Assembly: GCA_000151295.1 (NCBI GenBank)
Contig: GG745358.1
Coordinates: 487,916 to 551,915 of the forward strand
Direction of reading: 5' to 3'
DNA length: 64,000 bases
Source of the DNA: Allomyces macrogynus ATCC 38327
Lineage: Eukaryota > Blastocladiomycota > Blastocladiomycetes > Blastocladiales > Blastocladiaceae
Part shown: positions 1-10,638 of the stretch, piece after piece
How the letters are laid out: the number at the start of each line of letters is the position of its first letter
Numbering within the stretch: position 1 is the stretch's first letter
The notes under the pieces: model-generated
Database searches by the model: none
What the model saw: only the letters and a program-made list of their open reading frames with translations
What the model was told of the DNA's origin: nothing
Position numbers and translations under genes: made by a program

Positions 1-69
1 GCGCAGCAGCAGCTACAGCAGCAGCAGGGGCAGCAGGGGCCGGGCGGGAATGGTGGGGGTGGCGCGTGA
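1..69 (+). CDS. 3' end of a Gln/Gly-rich protein (partial)
   Basis: From the first base the + strand reads in frame as a CAG-encoded glutamine-rich tail followed by a Gly-rich stretch, closing at TGA (67-69). Nothing upstream is visible, so the protein cannot be identified. A chance reading through a CAG repeat is the main alternative. Confidence 0.3.
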   Translation, partial: AQQQLQQQQGQQGPGGNGGGGA

Positions 70-528
70 GTGGTGCGGGGCGGGGTTGTGCACGCCGATG
101 TGTGGTGGGGTGAGGGGACGACGGGACCTAAAATTGTGGAAATACAGAATACATAGCCTAGGACTTGACGCCTTGCAGACGCGCGGATTGATATTGCTTC
201 TCCGTATGTAGGCCAGAAGAACAATGGAGGTCGACGATAAATACGCAGCTAATGTTTCCGAAAAACAACCAACAACAACCACAACCGTTCGGCATGCAAG
301 TCACGCCCATAAGAACGCGCGCCAACCGCGTCCGTAATACGAACGCGACAAACCGGCAGCGACAGGAGGTCTCGTCCCGAGAGGTCGAGGGACGGGACAA
401 GACAAACGAACGAGCGAAACCCAATTCCCCACTTCTGGCTCTGGTAGGGAGGGACAAATCAAGCCGTCTCCAACAAAAGACACAAAAAAAAAAAAAACAG
501 GAACAGCTCGGCACCACGACAGACCTCG

Positions 529-1523
529 TCAACTGGATCCGGACGACGACAACGGATACGATGGTCCTGGTGGCGGCGGATCGAGTTGGAAATTGACCAC
601 ATCCGGGATCTCGAGCGCGGCCGCCTCAGCAGCAACCGCTGCGGCCAGTGCGGCCTCTGGGTCATCCGGCGCATGTTCTGGGTCCGGCAACGTATCCGGC
701 ATGGTCCCTGGCGGCGGCGGCGACGGTGCCTCGGCCAGTTCGTATGCGACATGCTGGTGCACGAGGTTATGGTAATATCCCTGCAACGTCTCGGCGGGGC
801 ACGCAACGTGCCAGTCGACGAGAAACAAAAACTCGAGCTCGAGCGTGTTCAACTCGGCCGTCTGGATCCCGCCGACGCGCGCATAGTGCGAGTTGGTGCA
901 GTACGAGTCGCAAATGGCCTTGGCCGCGACCGTGATCGCCGTGGCAATAAACCGGTGCACCGTGAGCGACGAAATCGTGAACGTCGGGTGAGCCTCGCAA
1001 ATGCGGTCAATGTAGACGAGCACCGCGAGGAGGCACGCGCGCTCGACCGACGCGTATCGCACAATACGCCGTAGGTAGTCCGGGATTGAGATGGACGGCG
1101 CCGCGCGCGAGTGGAAGCGCGTCAGGTTGGTCGAGTTAATGGGAATCTGGTCGTTGTGCTGCGTCAGCGTGATGAGCATGTCGGCTAGGGAAGAGGTGGT
1201 GGAGCGAGAAAAATGGGGCAATGACAGCCACAAAGGGAAAAGGTCAGAAACGCCATATCTGCGCGAGAGACGTGTTGATGCGGTTCAACAGAGGAGAAAT
1301 AGTTCAAATGGGAGAAAGTGCGTCGACAGGTGGGCCAAGGGTGCCTGGACACGAAACAGGTCGTTGAATATCCAATATTCCGGCCCAATAACTGAAAACA
1401 ACCGCCATCCACCCTCCAAAAACAAGCGAGTAGGAGCGAGAAACTGTACCAACCGATCATGTGGATGAGATACGCCGTGTCGCACGCGTAGTACGACTCG
1501 GGGAGCCGGTTGGGGTTCGACAT
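529..1523 (-). CDS. PHO80/PCL-type cyclin
   Basis: Two exons, 1523-1454 and 1184-529, give 241 residues. The junction (donor GTTGGT, 269-nt intron ending CTAG) rebuilds the family motif MIADMLITLTQHND. After it come FHSRAAPSISIPDYLRRI and a helical cyclin box (YASVERACLLAVLVYIDR, VHRFIATAITVAAKAICD, LNTLELEFLFLVDWHV). This is the order seen in PHO80/Pcl and plant U/P-type cyclins, which bind a PHO85-class CDK in nutrient and morphogenesis control; that role comes from the family. The last 60 residues are Pro/Ala-rich and low complexity. The start is the only in-frame ATG shortly before the conserved block. The intron is longer than most here, so an alternative acceptor is possible. Confidence 0.8.
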
Positions 1524-1599
1524 GGTGGATGCGCGTAGAGGGCACCGAGAGCGTTACTCGCGTCGGGTGCCAAGTCGAAAGCGGAGAGGGGCGGCCGAG

Positions 1600-2650
1600 A
1601 ACGGTGCGCGATCGCGAAACGACGCGCTTGACGGCCGCTCGATTGACCCGTGCGGCCAAGCCCGAGCGGCCAGGGAAGGTGGTCAACGGGTGGGAGCACG
1701 ATGCGACACGCTGCAGTGCGCAAAGAGCCGGGTTCCGCTCCGGGTAGTGCGGACCAGCGAGAACGGGCGCCGTCGCCGAAACGCAGTGCAGCAGGTCGGT
1801 GACAAGTGTGCTGCCGACGTCAAAGCAAAGCGCGCTCGTCGCGCCGGCAAATCGCGTGCAGTCGTTGGCGATGCGGGAACAGAGACAGTTGCGCGTTGGT
1901 TGAGCCGGAAATGCCGGCCGGTCCTCGCTGCAGATCGTATTCCTTGGCAAGGTCGCGCCAAAACTCGGCGTGCTGGAGCGAACAGGCCCGGGCGTGGCTG
2001 AGCCGGCGAGGTCGAATTTGCCGAACGGCGTCGGCGACAAAGAGTTGCAGTCCAGTTGCGTGAAGTGTGGTTGGGCGTCGGGACTTGACCAGGTGCGTCA
2101 AATCGGCTTGGAACAGCTGCAGCGGCGGATGCGCACGAGAGCCGCGCGGATGCTGGTCCAAGTGCCGCAAGATAGCGCGGGCGGCGGGGCCGAATGCGTG
2201 CGAGCGTCGGCGGCGTGGAAGGCGGCAGCGGACAGCGTGGAGCTCAACGGACGGCATTTGGCACGAGACGTTGGCGGCGGGCCTGGCGGGCTGGCGGTGG
2301 AGGGCGGTGGACCGCGTCCCATGACATCCAGCATTTCCCTCCCTGCCAAAACGTAAGCGCACGCGACCGCGAAGTGGGCGTGCACCGCCATCTTGGCGGA
2401 GGTGCAGGGCTGCCAACGACGCCCCGTCCACCAGCTCGCCGATAGGCCGATCCGAGCATGGGCAACGCTGCAGCACCAGGTCTCTGCAACGCATCATCGC
2501 CCTGGATGGGCCCCGCCCTGTCTGCTGCAGCACGAAAGTCGACGGCCAGCGCCCGGCCTCCTTCCACCTGGCGTCGATTCGAACCACCTTCTCCAGCGCA
2601 CCCAGTCCGGCACCAAGACGCTCGAAAGTCTCTGGCATCTTTGCACGCCA
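1600..2650 (-). other. Coding-like minus-strand region, no intact gene model
   Basis: On the minus strand, long open stretches use the GC-ending codons typical of genes here, but the best frame changes near 2390 and again near 1890. At the second change no GT-AG pair bridges the frames. Readable pieces include LQLFQADLTHLVKSRR, AEFWRDLAKEYDLQ and RIANDCTRFAGATSALCFDV. I recognise no family. It could be a decayed gene or a real gene with introns I failed to place. The + strand frames are arginine-rich and look like shadows. Confidence 0.25.
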
Positions 2651-5600
2651 TGACATTCGACGCGACTCAAGGTCGTCAACCGGAGACGCGATCGATTCCG
2701 GCTCGCACGCAATCTCCGCAGCTCCCTGTCTCGCCGATTCGGAGGAGCAGCCACGACTTGCTCAACAACAGCGACCAATCCCTGATTTTCGAGCTGTTGG
2801 CTTCATCGAAACCTCGAACTTGTTGTGGTTGCCATTATTCCGACCCGCCAAATTATCCTATATACGCTCGTGGCCGCTTGCTACGCTTGAAATTGCTACG
2901 CGACCAAAAGGAGGGGCTACTACTGCTCCGCCATGCACGACGCAAAAGACCGCTCGGCACGGCGGCTGTGTTGATATGGGCCGTGGTTTTGATTGGTCTC
3001 CTTCCTTGCGTTCTCGACCGCAGGGGACGCGTGCACGCTGCTCGATTCACGATTGGCGTCGCCTTGGCGTTTTCTGGAGGTACACGTCGTCCTCGACCAT
3101 ATCTTGCCGAAAAGTGGCCCATTATGCATGGACCTGATGCTCTCCTTTCTCGTCCACCCGGCACTCACTGCGCGCTCGACCCAGCCGACTACATTGGCGG
3201 ACTTTCGCAGAGCGTCGGCCGGATTCTCAACGTGTCGCTCCCGCTCTGGAACGCCAACCTTGCTACACCATTGGGTTCGCATCCCATTCCCTCTTACTTG
3301 TCCCGTGTGTCGACGTTCCGATCTGACGTGACCTGTCGTCCTCGTGCGCGCCGCACCCACACACTCCTCAGGCCACACGTTTGAATTACGCTTCTACGAC
3401 ACGAAAAACTCGAACAGGCTCTCGGCCGTGACTGCTGCCCGTATGTCCGCGGAAAACGGCGACACGGCCTTGATTTCCGATTTTCTCTCGTCGAACGTCA
3501 TCCCATCTGCCTTGGCTGGTACGCGCAGGACGCGAACAATGGCATCGGTGCGACGAAGTCTGATGGTTGATCATGCCGAATGTAGTCTCGAAAGACCATG
3601 TCTTTATTTGCTCTGGAGGCGCAACGGCCAACGACTTATCGGATAACTCGACGTTCCCGTACTTTTTTCGGTTCGTGTTGCTTTTGCAGATGGGGTTGGA
3701 TATGTGTTCTTGAATTGATGCTGAGTGCTCCCTGTCCGTCCTGATTCGATCATTGCAGGACCATGGCGCCAGACAAGTGCGTGATCCTGTTCGTTGGCCA
3801 CTGGCCAGACCGAGAATTCGTATCCGCTGCTGACCCCACTGGATGGATAGCTACGGCGCCACCGTCGCGGCCGCTACGCTCCAGTATTTCAATTGGTCGA
3901 TGGTAAACGTGATTAGCAGTACCGACCCTTATGGTTCCAGTAGTACGCTCGATCTCCTTCCGCGACGCCGTTGTTCCGCCCTGATCCATCCGTTTTCTGA
4001 CTCGCTGCTCGTTTTTGTCCCACTTGTTTCCATCAGTGAGCTCGAGGCTCACCGCTCTCGCGAGCACGTTTGGCTACTCGATTGCCATGTCGTCTGACAT
4101 CTCGCCGTCGGCCACAGTCGCCAATGCGCGTGCCGTCCTCGAGCCCCTTGCCAACTCGCCGTCACGCGTGACGCTGCTCCTGACGAGTCCCGCGGCCATT
4201 GTCTCGATCCTTGGCGCCGCCAAGCAACTCGGGTTCAGCCCGCGCGAATGGGTTTGGCTCGCGGGCGAAGGCGGGAAACTGGCGCGGTCGCTGGTCCCAG
4301 CAACCGACATGGCCTACCTCGAAGGCATGCTCGTCACGTACCCGACCGAGGAGGACGTCACGTCGCCCACGTTTATTGCATTATCGAATGCGTACGCGGC
4401 CGCGTACAATGGCACCGATCTGTGCCATACCGACGGCGCCTACTGGTTCTTCACGCAAACGTGCGGCGAAGCGCACGTGCGCGGGATCCTTGCGCTCGCA
4501 CTAAAGTTTGGGGCCGCGGCTGTGCAGAGCCGCAACCACAACGCGACGCTCGCGGATTACTTGGTCCCGTTCATGAGCAGTACCGGACCCGTGTCTTACG
4601 TGGGCGGTGATCGGAGCGGGTACGTCGTCTTTGAAGTGTTCGGCACGCCGGATGGTCCTCACCCGTCTCTACCCATAGGCTATACAAGATATTGAACGTG
4701 CAAAACGGCACACTCGTCCCCGTCATGACAATCGACGACAATTTGAACGTCAATGCATCGGTCCCCGTGCTCTTTTCCGGCGGGCGCACCCAAGTGCCGT
4801 CGTGGCGGCCGACGCTGACGCTCGCCATGGTGCAGTTTTCGGACCCTGGCGCAATCGCGATTCTGTCGCTGTGTAGCCTCAGCCTCTACTCCACGCTCGG
4901 CGCGTGGACCTACTTGTTCCGCAACCGGCGCGCCAAACTCGTGCGGCACCATGGGTTCCCATTCCTGTCGATGGTCACGGTCGGGCTCGTTTTGAACCTA
5001 CTCGCGCCGTTCCTATGGACGGGCGGGGTCCCGACGCGCGCCATGTGCAAGACGAGCAATTGGTTGGTGACGCTTGGGACTTGCACGGTGCTCTCGACGT
5101 TGGTCGCGCGCGCCTACCGCATCTTTTCGATCTTCGACAAGTATGATCCGCTTCAGATGGGCGTCCGAGTTGGTCTTGCTTGATTGACCAACACAGGCCA
5201 CCTGGAGTGTAGCCGCGTTCTCGCCAAGTCGCGGTCCACGCGCACGCGTGTCATTCTGCTCCGCATGCTGATCGCGCCCGCGATCCAAGTCGCGCTCCTC
5301 GCTTCCGACAGCATTTTCGTCCCGACCGCACCCGTCATGACTGTGACGCGATCGACCTACTTCTACACGTGCCAGACAGGCGGCGACGAGACGCTGCACA
5401 ATGTCCTGATCTACACGTCAGGCAGTGTGAACATGTGCGTTTCTCGATCGCAGCTCGTCGATTTCTTGCGCGGCGAGTCGAAGACTCACGGCGTCGTGGC
5501 AGTATCCTCGTGTTTACCACAACCTACCTGTCCTTTCGCACGCGCAAGATCCACACGGCCTACCAGGAAACGGCTTACCTGTCCTTGACCACGCAGCACC

Positions 5601-6722
5601 TCGTGTTTGTCCTAATTCTCTCGGGCGCGCTGCTGATTCTGTTTATCGGGAACCCTGTTGCGGCGTATTACGTGCAGTCGGTCGCGGTGCTGTGGGGCAG
5701 CGCCATGGTCTCGTACACGATGCGTACGGATGCAATTGTTTGTTTTTTGCCGCGCACACCACGGATGACCCTGGTCCTCAATGTCGATTCGCGCAACCCA
5801 TGCGTAGTCTGGCGGCTCGTCCGCGCGCACCGCCGCGAAACCGCGGCCGTCGACCAGTCCATGGCCATGTCGCAGCACGACTGGGGCGACCACGGCGTGT
5901 CCGGTGCGGTCGGCACGCATTCGGCCGCGGCCGCTCCTGCAGTCCGGTCGAACGTGGGCGAGTCGATTGCGACCGGCGCGAGTCGCGTCGTTGGCAAGGT
6001 ATGTATGCTGTCACTCGCGCGCGCGAGGACACGAACGTAGGCCTGTGCTTGCTCACGCGAACGTGGGTACATAGGCCCTGATTGGCCGGTTCCCCGTCAA
6101 GAAAATCAACCGGCTGTTGTCGCCCTGGCGCATGCGCACGCTGTCGTTGCTGACGACCGAAGGTTGGTCTGCTCCCCGCAGTCGCGCACTTACGCTCCCC
6201 TTTTCCGGACGTGCTGATCACTGACCTCCTCCTCTTTCTCCCGGCGCAGGCATTCTCGTGATCGCTCCACCCGAAGACACCCACGCGCCGCACACCAAGC
6301 CCGCATCCGCATGGACGCTCACACAAACCACGCTCGACGCGACCGTTGCCAACCTCCCGCTATGCATTGCGATCGCACACGCCGGCGCCGACGCGCTCGC
6401 CGTGCAATTCGGGTCCGAGACCGACCGCGACACGTGGGTCCGCCGACTCTCCGCGTCCGGCGTGATTCCGCGGCAGTCCACGACCGGTGGGGAAACGGGC
6501 GGCGGCGGTGGACGGCGTGGCGAGACAGTGGAAAAGGGCGGGAGTGCGGCCGCGGGAGGTGGGGGTGGTGCGGCGCGGTTGGTCGCGGCGGGACCGGTGG
6601 TGCCAGCGCGGACAGCGGCGGCAGCGTGGACGGTGTCGACGCGGGTCGCCGAGGAGGAGGCGGTGGATGCGGCGGGGACGGCGCCGAGTTTGACGAGTCC
6701 GCGGCCGTCGTTGGCGCCGTGA
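2650..6722 (+). CDS. Class C (GABA-B/mGluR-like) GPCR with C-terminal PH-like domain
   Basis: Twelve exons: 2650?-3079, 3185-3274, 3372-3518, 3586-3670, 3759-3776, 3851-3933, 4037-4619, 4679-5140, 5213-5434, 5503-5998, 6075-6162, 6250-6722; phases close, about 1,058 residues. A hydrophobic leader (AAVLIWAVVLIGLLPCVL) precedes ARFTIGVALAFSG, the start of an ANF/periplasmic-binding-like ligand domain (FELRFYDTKNSNRLSAVTAA, STFPYFFR, YFNWSMVNVISSTDPY). Seven membrane segments follow, with the cysteines of CKTSNW and YTCQTGG placed for the class C disulfide. Exons 11-12 carry a PH-like domain (GRFPVKKINRLL to DRDTWVRRL), then a Gly/Ala-rich tail. Expected role: plasma-membrane receptor for an amino-acid-like ligand; ligand unknown. 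The start is doubtful: 2650 is the nearest in-frame ATG but lies about 100 residues before the leader. Confidence 0.82.
2858..2866 (+). promoter_or_regulatory. TATA-like element
   Basis: CTATATACG lies about 90 nt before the hydrophobic leader of the receptor gene. If it is the real TATA box, the true start codon lies downstream of it and not at 2650. Only the match to the consensus supports it. Confidence 0.3.
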
Positions 6723-7200
6723 GTGGGAGCGTGCGGTTGGGATGGGAGGACTGGGGAGGACTGGTGGCGTTGTCGACCGACAGTCGCGAACGATAGGTAT
6801 AGGTACACAGTTTCGGCTCGTCCGAGTCTTTTTGGCACGGATTTGGTCGATGAAGGGCGTCAGACAAGTCGTTCAGATTCATGTATTTTGTTCAGGGCGG
6901 TCAAGATGGCTTGGGCGCGGCGCGCAACAAGCAAGGGCCAGGTCAATCGGCAGACGTGCAAAAATCACACGACGGAAACGAAGCGCGACACCAGACAAAA
7001 ACAGCAAAACAAAAATAAGTCGCGTCAGAAATTCTGGTCCAGTTCGCACGTTGAATCGAGCGGAGGGGTTGGCATACCCGCAATCCATGCATCTCTGCGC
7101 GGCCTGCGCGGCCAAGAGCGCAGCATGACAATCGCTCTCCACCCCCTTGGCGCACGGAAAAGGGGGGGGGGGGGGGGGGGGTGGAAGCATCGACCACGGG
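6723..7200. other. Gene-free convergent intergenic stretch
   Basis: This separates the 3' ends of the receptor gene (+) and the Pro/Ala-rich gene (-). It holds a 20-base G run near its right end and otherwise no coding-like frame. Confidence 0.5.
7162..7181. repeat. Poly-G run (20 bases)
   Basis: Uninterrupted G20 on the + strand, about 20 nt beyond the stop codon of the minus-strand gene, so C20 in its presumed 3' UTR. The exact length may be affected by sequencing slippage. Confidence 0.9.
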
Positions 7201-8448
7201 TCATGCGACCCGTTCCAGCTCAGCGGCCGGTGCTGTTGCCGGTGCTGCGCACAAATCAGCCCCACTCGGCGCGGCCACCCCCTCATCCGCCTCGGCCACG
7301 GTCGCGAGCGCACTCGTAGTCACTGGCTGCGGCGCGGGCGAGACCGACGGCGGCGGCGAGATCGGCGACTGCGGCAAATCCCCGCGCAACACCTTGACGA
7401 CCAAATGTTTCTTTAACCACGTGTACTCGGCCAAAAACGCGGTCGCATCCGCCGGCATGTCCCCACCGCTTTCCCCCGCGTTCGGGCTCGTCAGCGCGTG
7501 CACGTAATTACGCATCCGCATGATCCCGCGGAGGACAGCCACGTCGTCGGCAATGTGCACGGTGCGTGCGAGCCGCACCACGTCGTCGAGGAGGGCGCTC
7601 GCCGTGTTCACGTGCGATGGTGGTGCGTCGGTGCTGGTAGAGGACGCGGGAGAGTGCGGCGTCGTCGGTGACCGCAGCGGAATCGGGTAGGCGCCAGTCG
7701 GCGAGATTAGCGGCAGTGGCGACGTCATTGGCGGGACGGGCGACGCGGGCGGCGGAGGTGACGGCGCGTAAGTACGCGCGAGCGTGAGCGACGGGACCGC
7801 GGTGGGAGGGGCGGGTGGTGGCGGGCCGGTCATGCGCAAGATGGGTGCCGCGGACGCGTACGCGCGCACCGGCGCCGCGGGACCGGAATTCGATCCCGAA
7901 GCAGGTGCGGCAGTGTACGCCGGTCCCGCCGCGGGTGTCGCGGGTACGGGTGACGGCGTATTGCGTGCGAGCGCAACAGCGGTCATCGATGCACGGCGGT
8001 GCGCGAGGTGTTTGCGTCCCGGGTGCAAGTTAGCGAGCACGCGCGCGGCATGCAGCTCCTCGGCGGACGTGTCCGGCAGCGCCTGGATCCATGAGTGCGG
8101 CGAGTCGGCTGCGCCGGGTGCTGCGGGCGCATGGTGCCGGTGCAGGTCGGCGGTCGTGAGCTTGGGGAGGGCTGCAATGGCCGCGGCCGTGGTCGCGCGC
8201 GAGTAGCCAGACGGCGGCAGCTGGTAGGGGTGCGCGCGTGGCGGCGGTTGCGGGCGCGGGTGCGGCGGGTAGTAGCGGAAGTTGTGGAAGCCCGGGTAGG
8301 GCGCGGAAAAGTGGCGGCGGCGCGCGGGGAACGGTGCGGGTGCGGCGGGAACGGGGGCGGCCGTGGTTGCCACGGTCAGTGAGGCCGGAGCAGCTGCCGC
8401 AGCAGGTGGATTCGCGGTGGAGGGTGGCGGGTCTGCGGCGGCGAGCAT
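7201..8448 (-). CDS. Pro/Ala-rich protein of unknown function
   Basis: A single open frame of 415 residues from the ATG at 8448. Upstream frame continues to 8670 but runs into the promoter of the divergent gene, so the internal ATG is preferred. Most of the protein is Pro/Ala/Thr/Ser-rich and probably disordered, including a Tyr/His/Pro patch (YPGFHNFRYYPPHPRP). A less biased C-terminal part (LLDDVVRLARTVHIADDVAV and FLAEYTWLKKHLVVKVLRGD) looks helical and could be a small folded domain. No family recognised. It is divergent from the Sel1-repeat gene, with 275 nt between the starts. GC-ending codons support it being real, though a 1.2-kb GC-rich frame can arise by chance. Confidence 0.55.
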   Translation of the reverse strand: MLAAADPPPSTANPPAAAAAPASLTVATTAAPVPAAPAPFPARRRHFSAPYPGFHNFRYYPPHPRPQPPPRAHPYQLPPSGYSRATTAAAIAALPKLTTADLHRHHAPAAPGAADSPHSWIQALPDTSAEELHAARVLANLHPGRKHLAHRRASMTAVALARNTPSPVPATPAAGPAYTAAPASGSNSGPAAPVRAYASAAPILRMTGPPPPAPPTAVPSLTLARTYAPSPPPPASPVPPMTSPLPLISPTGAYPIPLRSPTTPHSPASSTSTDAPPSHVNTASALLDDVVRLARTVHIADDVAVLRGIMRMRNYVHALTSPNAGESGGDMPADATAFLAEYTWLKKHLVVKVLRGDLPQSPISPPPSVSPAPQPVTTSALATVAEADEGVAAPSGADLCAAPATAPAAELERVA

Positions 8449-8723
8449 TGTGCGGGAGGACGCGCGTAGTCTGGTCGCGCGCGTCGTCGTCGATGGGGTC
8501 GAGAGAAGGTGCGACGGCGACGGCGGCAGCGGCCGGGAGCGTTGGCGTGCGTGCGGGCGTGCTGGCGTGCATGCGGGCGCGGTGGATTTGAGCACAGGAT
8601 CGGCTCGCCTGCACGTGGCTCGCGACGAAGCGTCCGGGGCCTCGCCCCGAGAGGGGCGGGCGCTGATCACACTCGGACTTCAGCCAACGCCAAGCACCAC
8701 CACGTCCGCCAACGTCGACCACG

Positions 8724-10156
8724 ATGCTCCCGACCACTCCACCTGCTGCTGCTGCGGCCACCGCGCGCACCGCTGCCGCGGCCGCATCTCGCCGCGCCAT
8801 TGCCGCGCGCCACCTGACCACGACGCGTATCGCAAGAGCCGCCATCAAGCGCCCCGTCGCCAAGCCTGGAGCCGCATCAAATCCGACCCCCGCGCCTGCT
8901 GCGAGCCCAATCTTCCCCACCGTCGACAATGCGAGCGACGTCCTGGACGCCAGCCCCGTTGCCTCCGCCGCTGCCGAGCCGGGCTCTGCGACCATCTCCG
9001 CCGACGCGCTGCTCCCGTCCGCATCTCTCTTGGCCGACTGGCGCGCGCCAACGCGGCGCCCGCGGCTCATGATCGCGGACGCGGGGGTTACCAAGATCCT
9101 CGACACGGTCGACGCGATTCTCGGTGACCGGACCACGCAGGAGGTGCTGAAGGACCAAGATCTGGATAAGCTCACGGCGCAAGTGCGTACGGCCGAGCCC
9201 GACAGCCGCCAGTGGTCATTGCTCGCGGAAGTCTTGCTCGCGCAGCACCCGTGTACGTGAATGCGCAATCTGTTCTCCACCGTGTCGCGTTCGCTCATCG
9301 GCACTTGCGTTCGCTCGCGGACAGTCAACATCCAGCGCGCCTACCTGCTCTACGAACTTGCGCGACACGCGGGCGACTTTAACGGCGAGTACGCCGTTGC
9401 GCGGCTCTATCTGAAAGGTACCTACCTTCTCCACCCGGTGGCAACCCCCTGCTTTCGATCTGACGGGTGAGCGCAGAAAAGGACCCGACCATGCACCAGC
9501 GCGCCGACCAACTCCTGCACAACCTCGCAGCGCGCGGCCACCCGCCGAGCCAGCTCCTGCTCGGCGCGCAATACGTGAACGCCGGCAAGACCAAGCAAGC
9601 CATTGAACTCTTCGAAACCGCGGCCACGAACGGGGTCAAGGACGCGTGGCTCGAACTCGGCCGCGTGCACATGCACGCCAAGAACCCGACGTCTGCCCTC
9701 GCCGCATTCGATCGCGCGATTACCGCGGGCGACCCGCGCGGCCACCACTACCGCGCCGAATCGCTCAAAACCCAACGCCCGCTCCCCGTGCGCGAGATCG
9801 TGCAGTGCATGCAGCGTGCCGCCGAGGCTGGCGTGCCCGAATCGCAGTTCAATCTGGGCGTCATGTACCTCGCGGGTTACCACGGCGACCACGCCGGGGG
9901 CGTGAAACAGGATTTGAGCCGGGCCAAGCAGTGGTTTGAGTTGGCCGCGGCGGTTGGGTACCCGCCGGCCGCGTTTAATGTGGCGGTGGTCGCGCTCAAG
10001 CAGGGGCAGGTGGAGAGGGCCAAGCGGTTGTTTGCCGAGTGTGTGGAGAAGTACCCAGCGGTGCGCGAGGCCGCGCAGGCGGAGCTGAGCAAGTTGGAGA
10101 AGAGTACCGGCGGGACGAGCGGGAAGCAGGGGGACCGGTCGTGTGTGATCATGTAG
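8724..10156 (+). CDS. Sel1-repeat protein with CaaX box (Chs4/Skt5-like)
   Basis: Three exons, 8724-9252, 9325-9417 and 9477-10156, encode 433 residues; junctions give AQHPFNIQRAYLLYEL and LYLKEKDPTMHQRA. From about residue 165 the protein is built of Sel1-like helical repeats (AIELFETAATNGVKDAWLEL; VPESQFNLGVMYLAGY; AKQWFELAAAVGYPPAAFNV). The last four residues are CVIM, a classic prenylation box. Sel1 repeats plus a C-terminal CaaX occur in fungal Chs4/Skt5 proteins, which recruit and activate chitin synthase at the plasma membrane; that function is inferred. The first 50 residues are Ala/Arg-rich without acids, like a mitochondrial presequence, which conflicts with prenylation. Other Sel1 adaptors remain possible. 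Confidence 0.72.
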
Positions 10157-10638
10157 AGCGGGCGTAATGTCGTGCTGTTTTGAGGAATCGAATCGTGCTT
10201 TTGCACCCAGCGTCGGTTGGAACGTGTTGCCTTGAGCTGGTCGAGGACAACGTGCCCGTCTCCGTTCATGTTCACAAACTGGTGGACAAGGACACGACGC
10301 AGACTTCATCCAATTTCCACGTTGAGATCAACTAATTACAGGGGCAGCATCAGCAGCAGCGGCACGAGCCAACCACGGGCGTGAATTAACGTCGAGCAAT
10401 GGGCACACGGCAGAGGAGGGAACGGATAAGAATGCGCGACACGGCCAAATGAAGGGCCCGGGACGCGAAACGTGGGGTAATGGAAGGTGCAGAACGCCAG
10501 AGCCATCAAGGAGCAGGAAAACGCAAATCTATGGCGATAAGAATGGGTACGGGCACCGCCGCTGTCGTCGGCGTCTCGTGCCGAAAGAAAGACGTCGCCA
10601 GGATGCGTGCGGCGCGCGACACGCGTACGGGCCGCCGA
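10157..10638. other. Convergent intergenic stretch
   Basis: Shared 3' flank of the Sel1-repeat gene (+) and the next gene (-). No coding-like frame or clear repeat seen. Confidence 0.5.

Noticed and set aside
2560..2600. Sequence resembling a tRNA T-loop (GATTCGAACC)
   Set aside because: No matching acceptor, D or anticodon stems on either side, on either strand.
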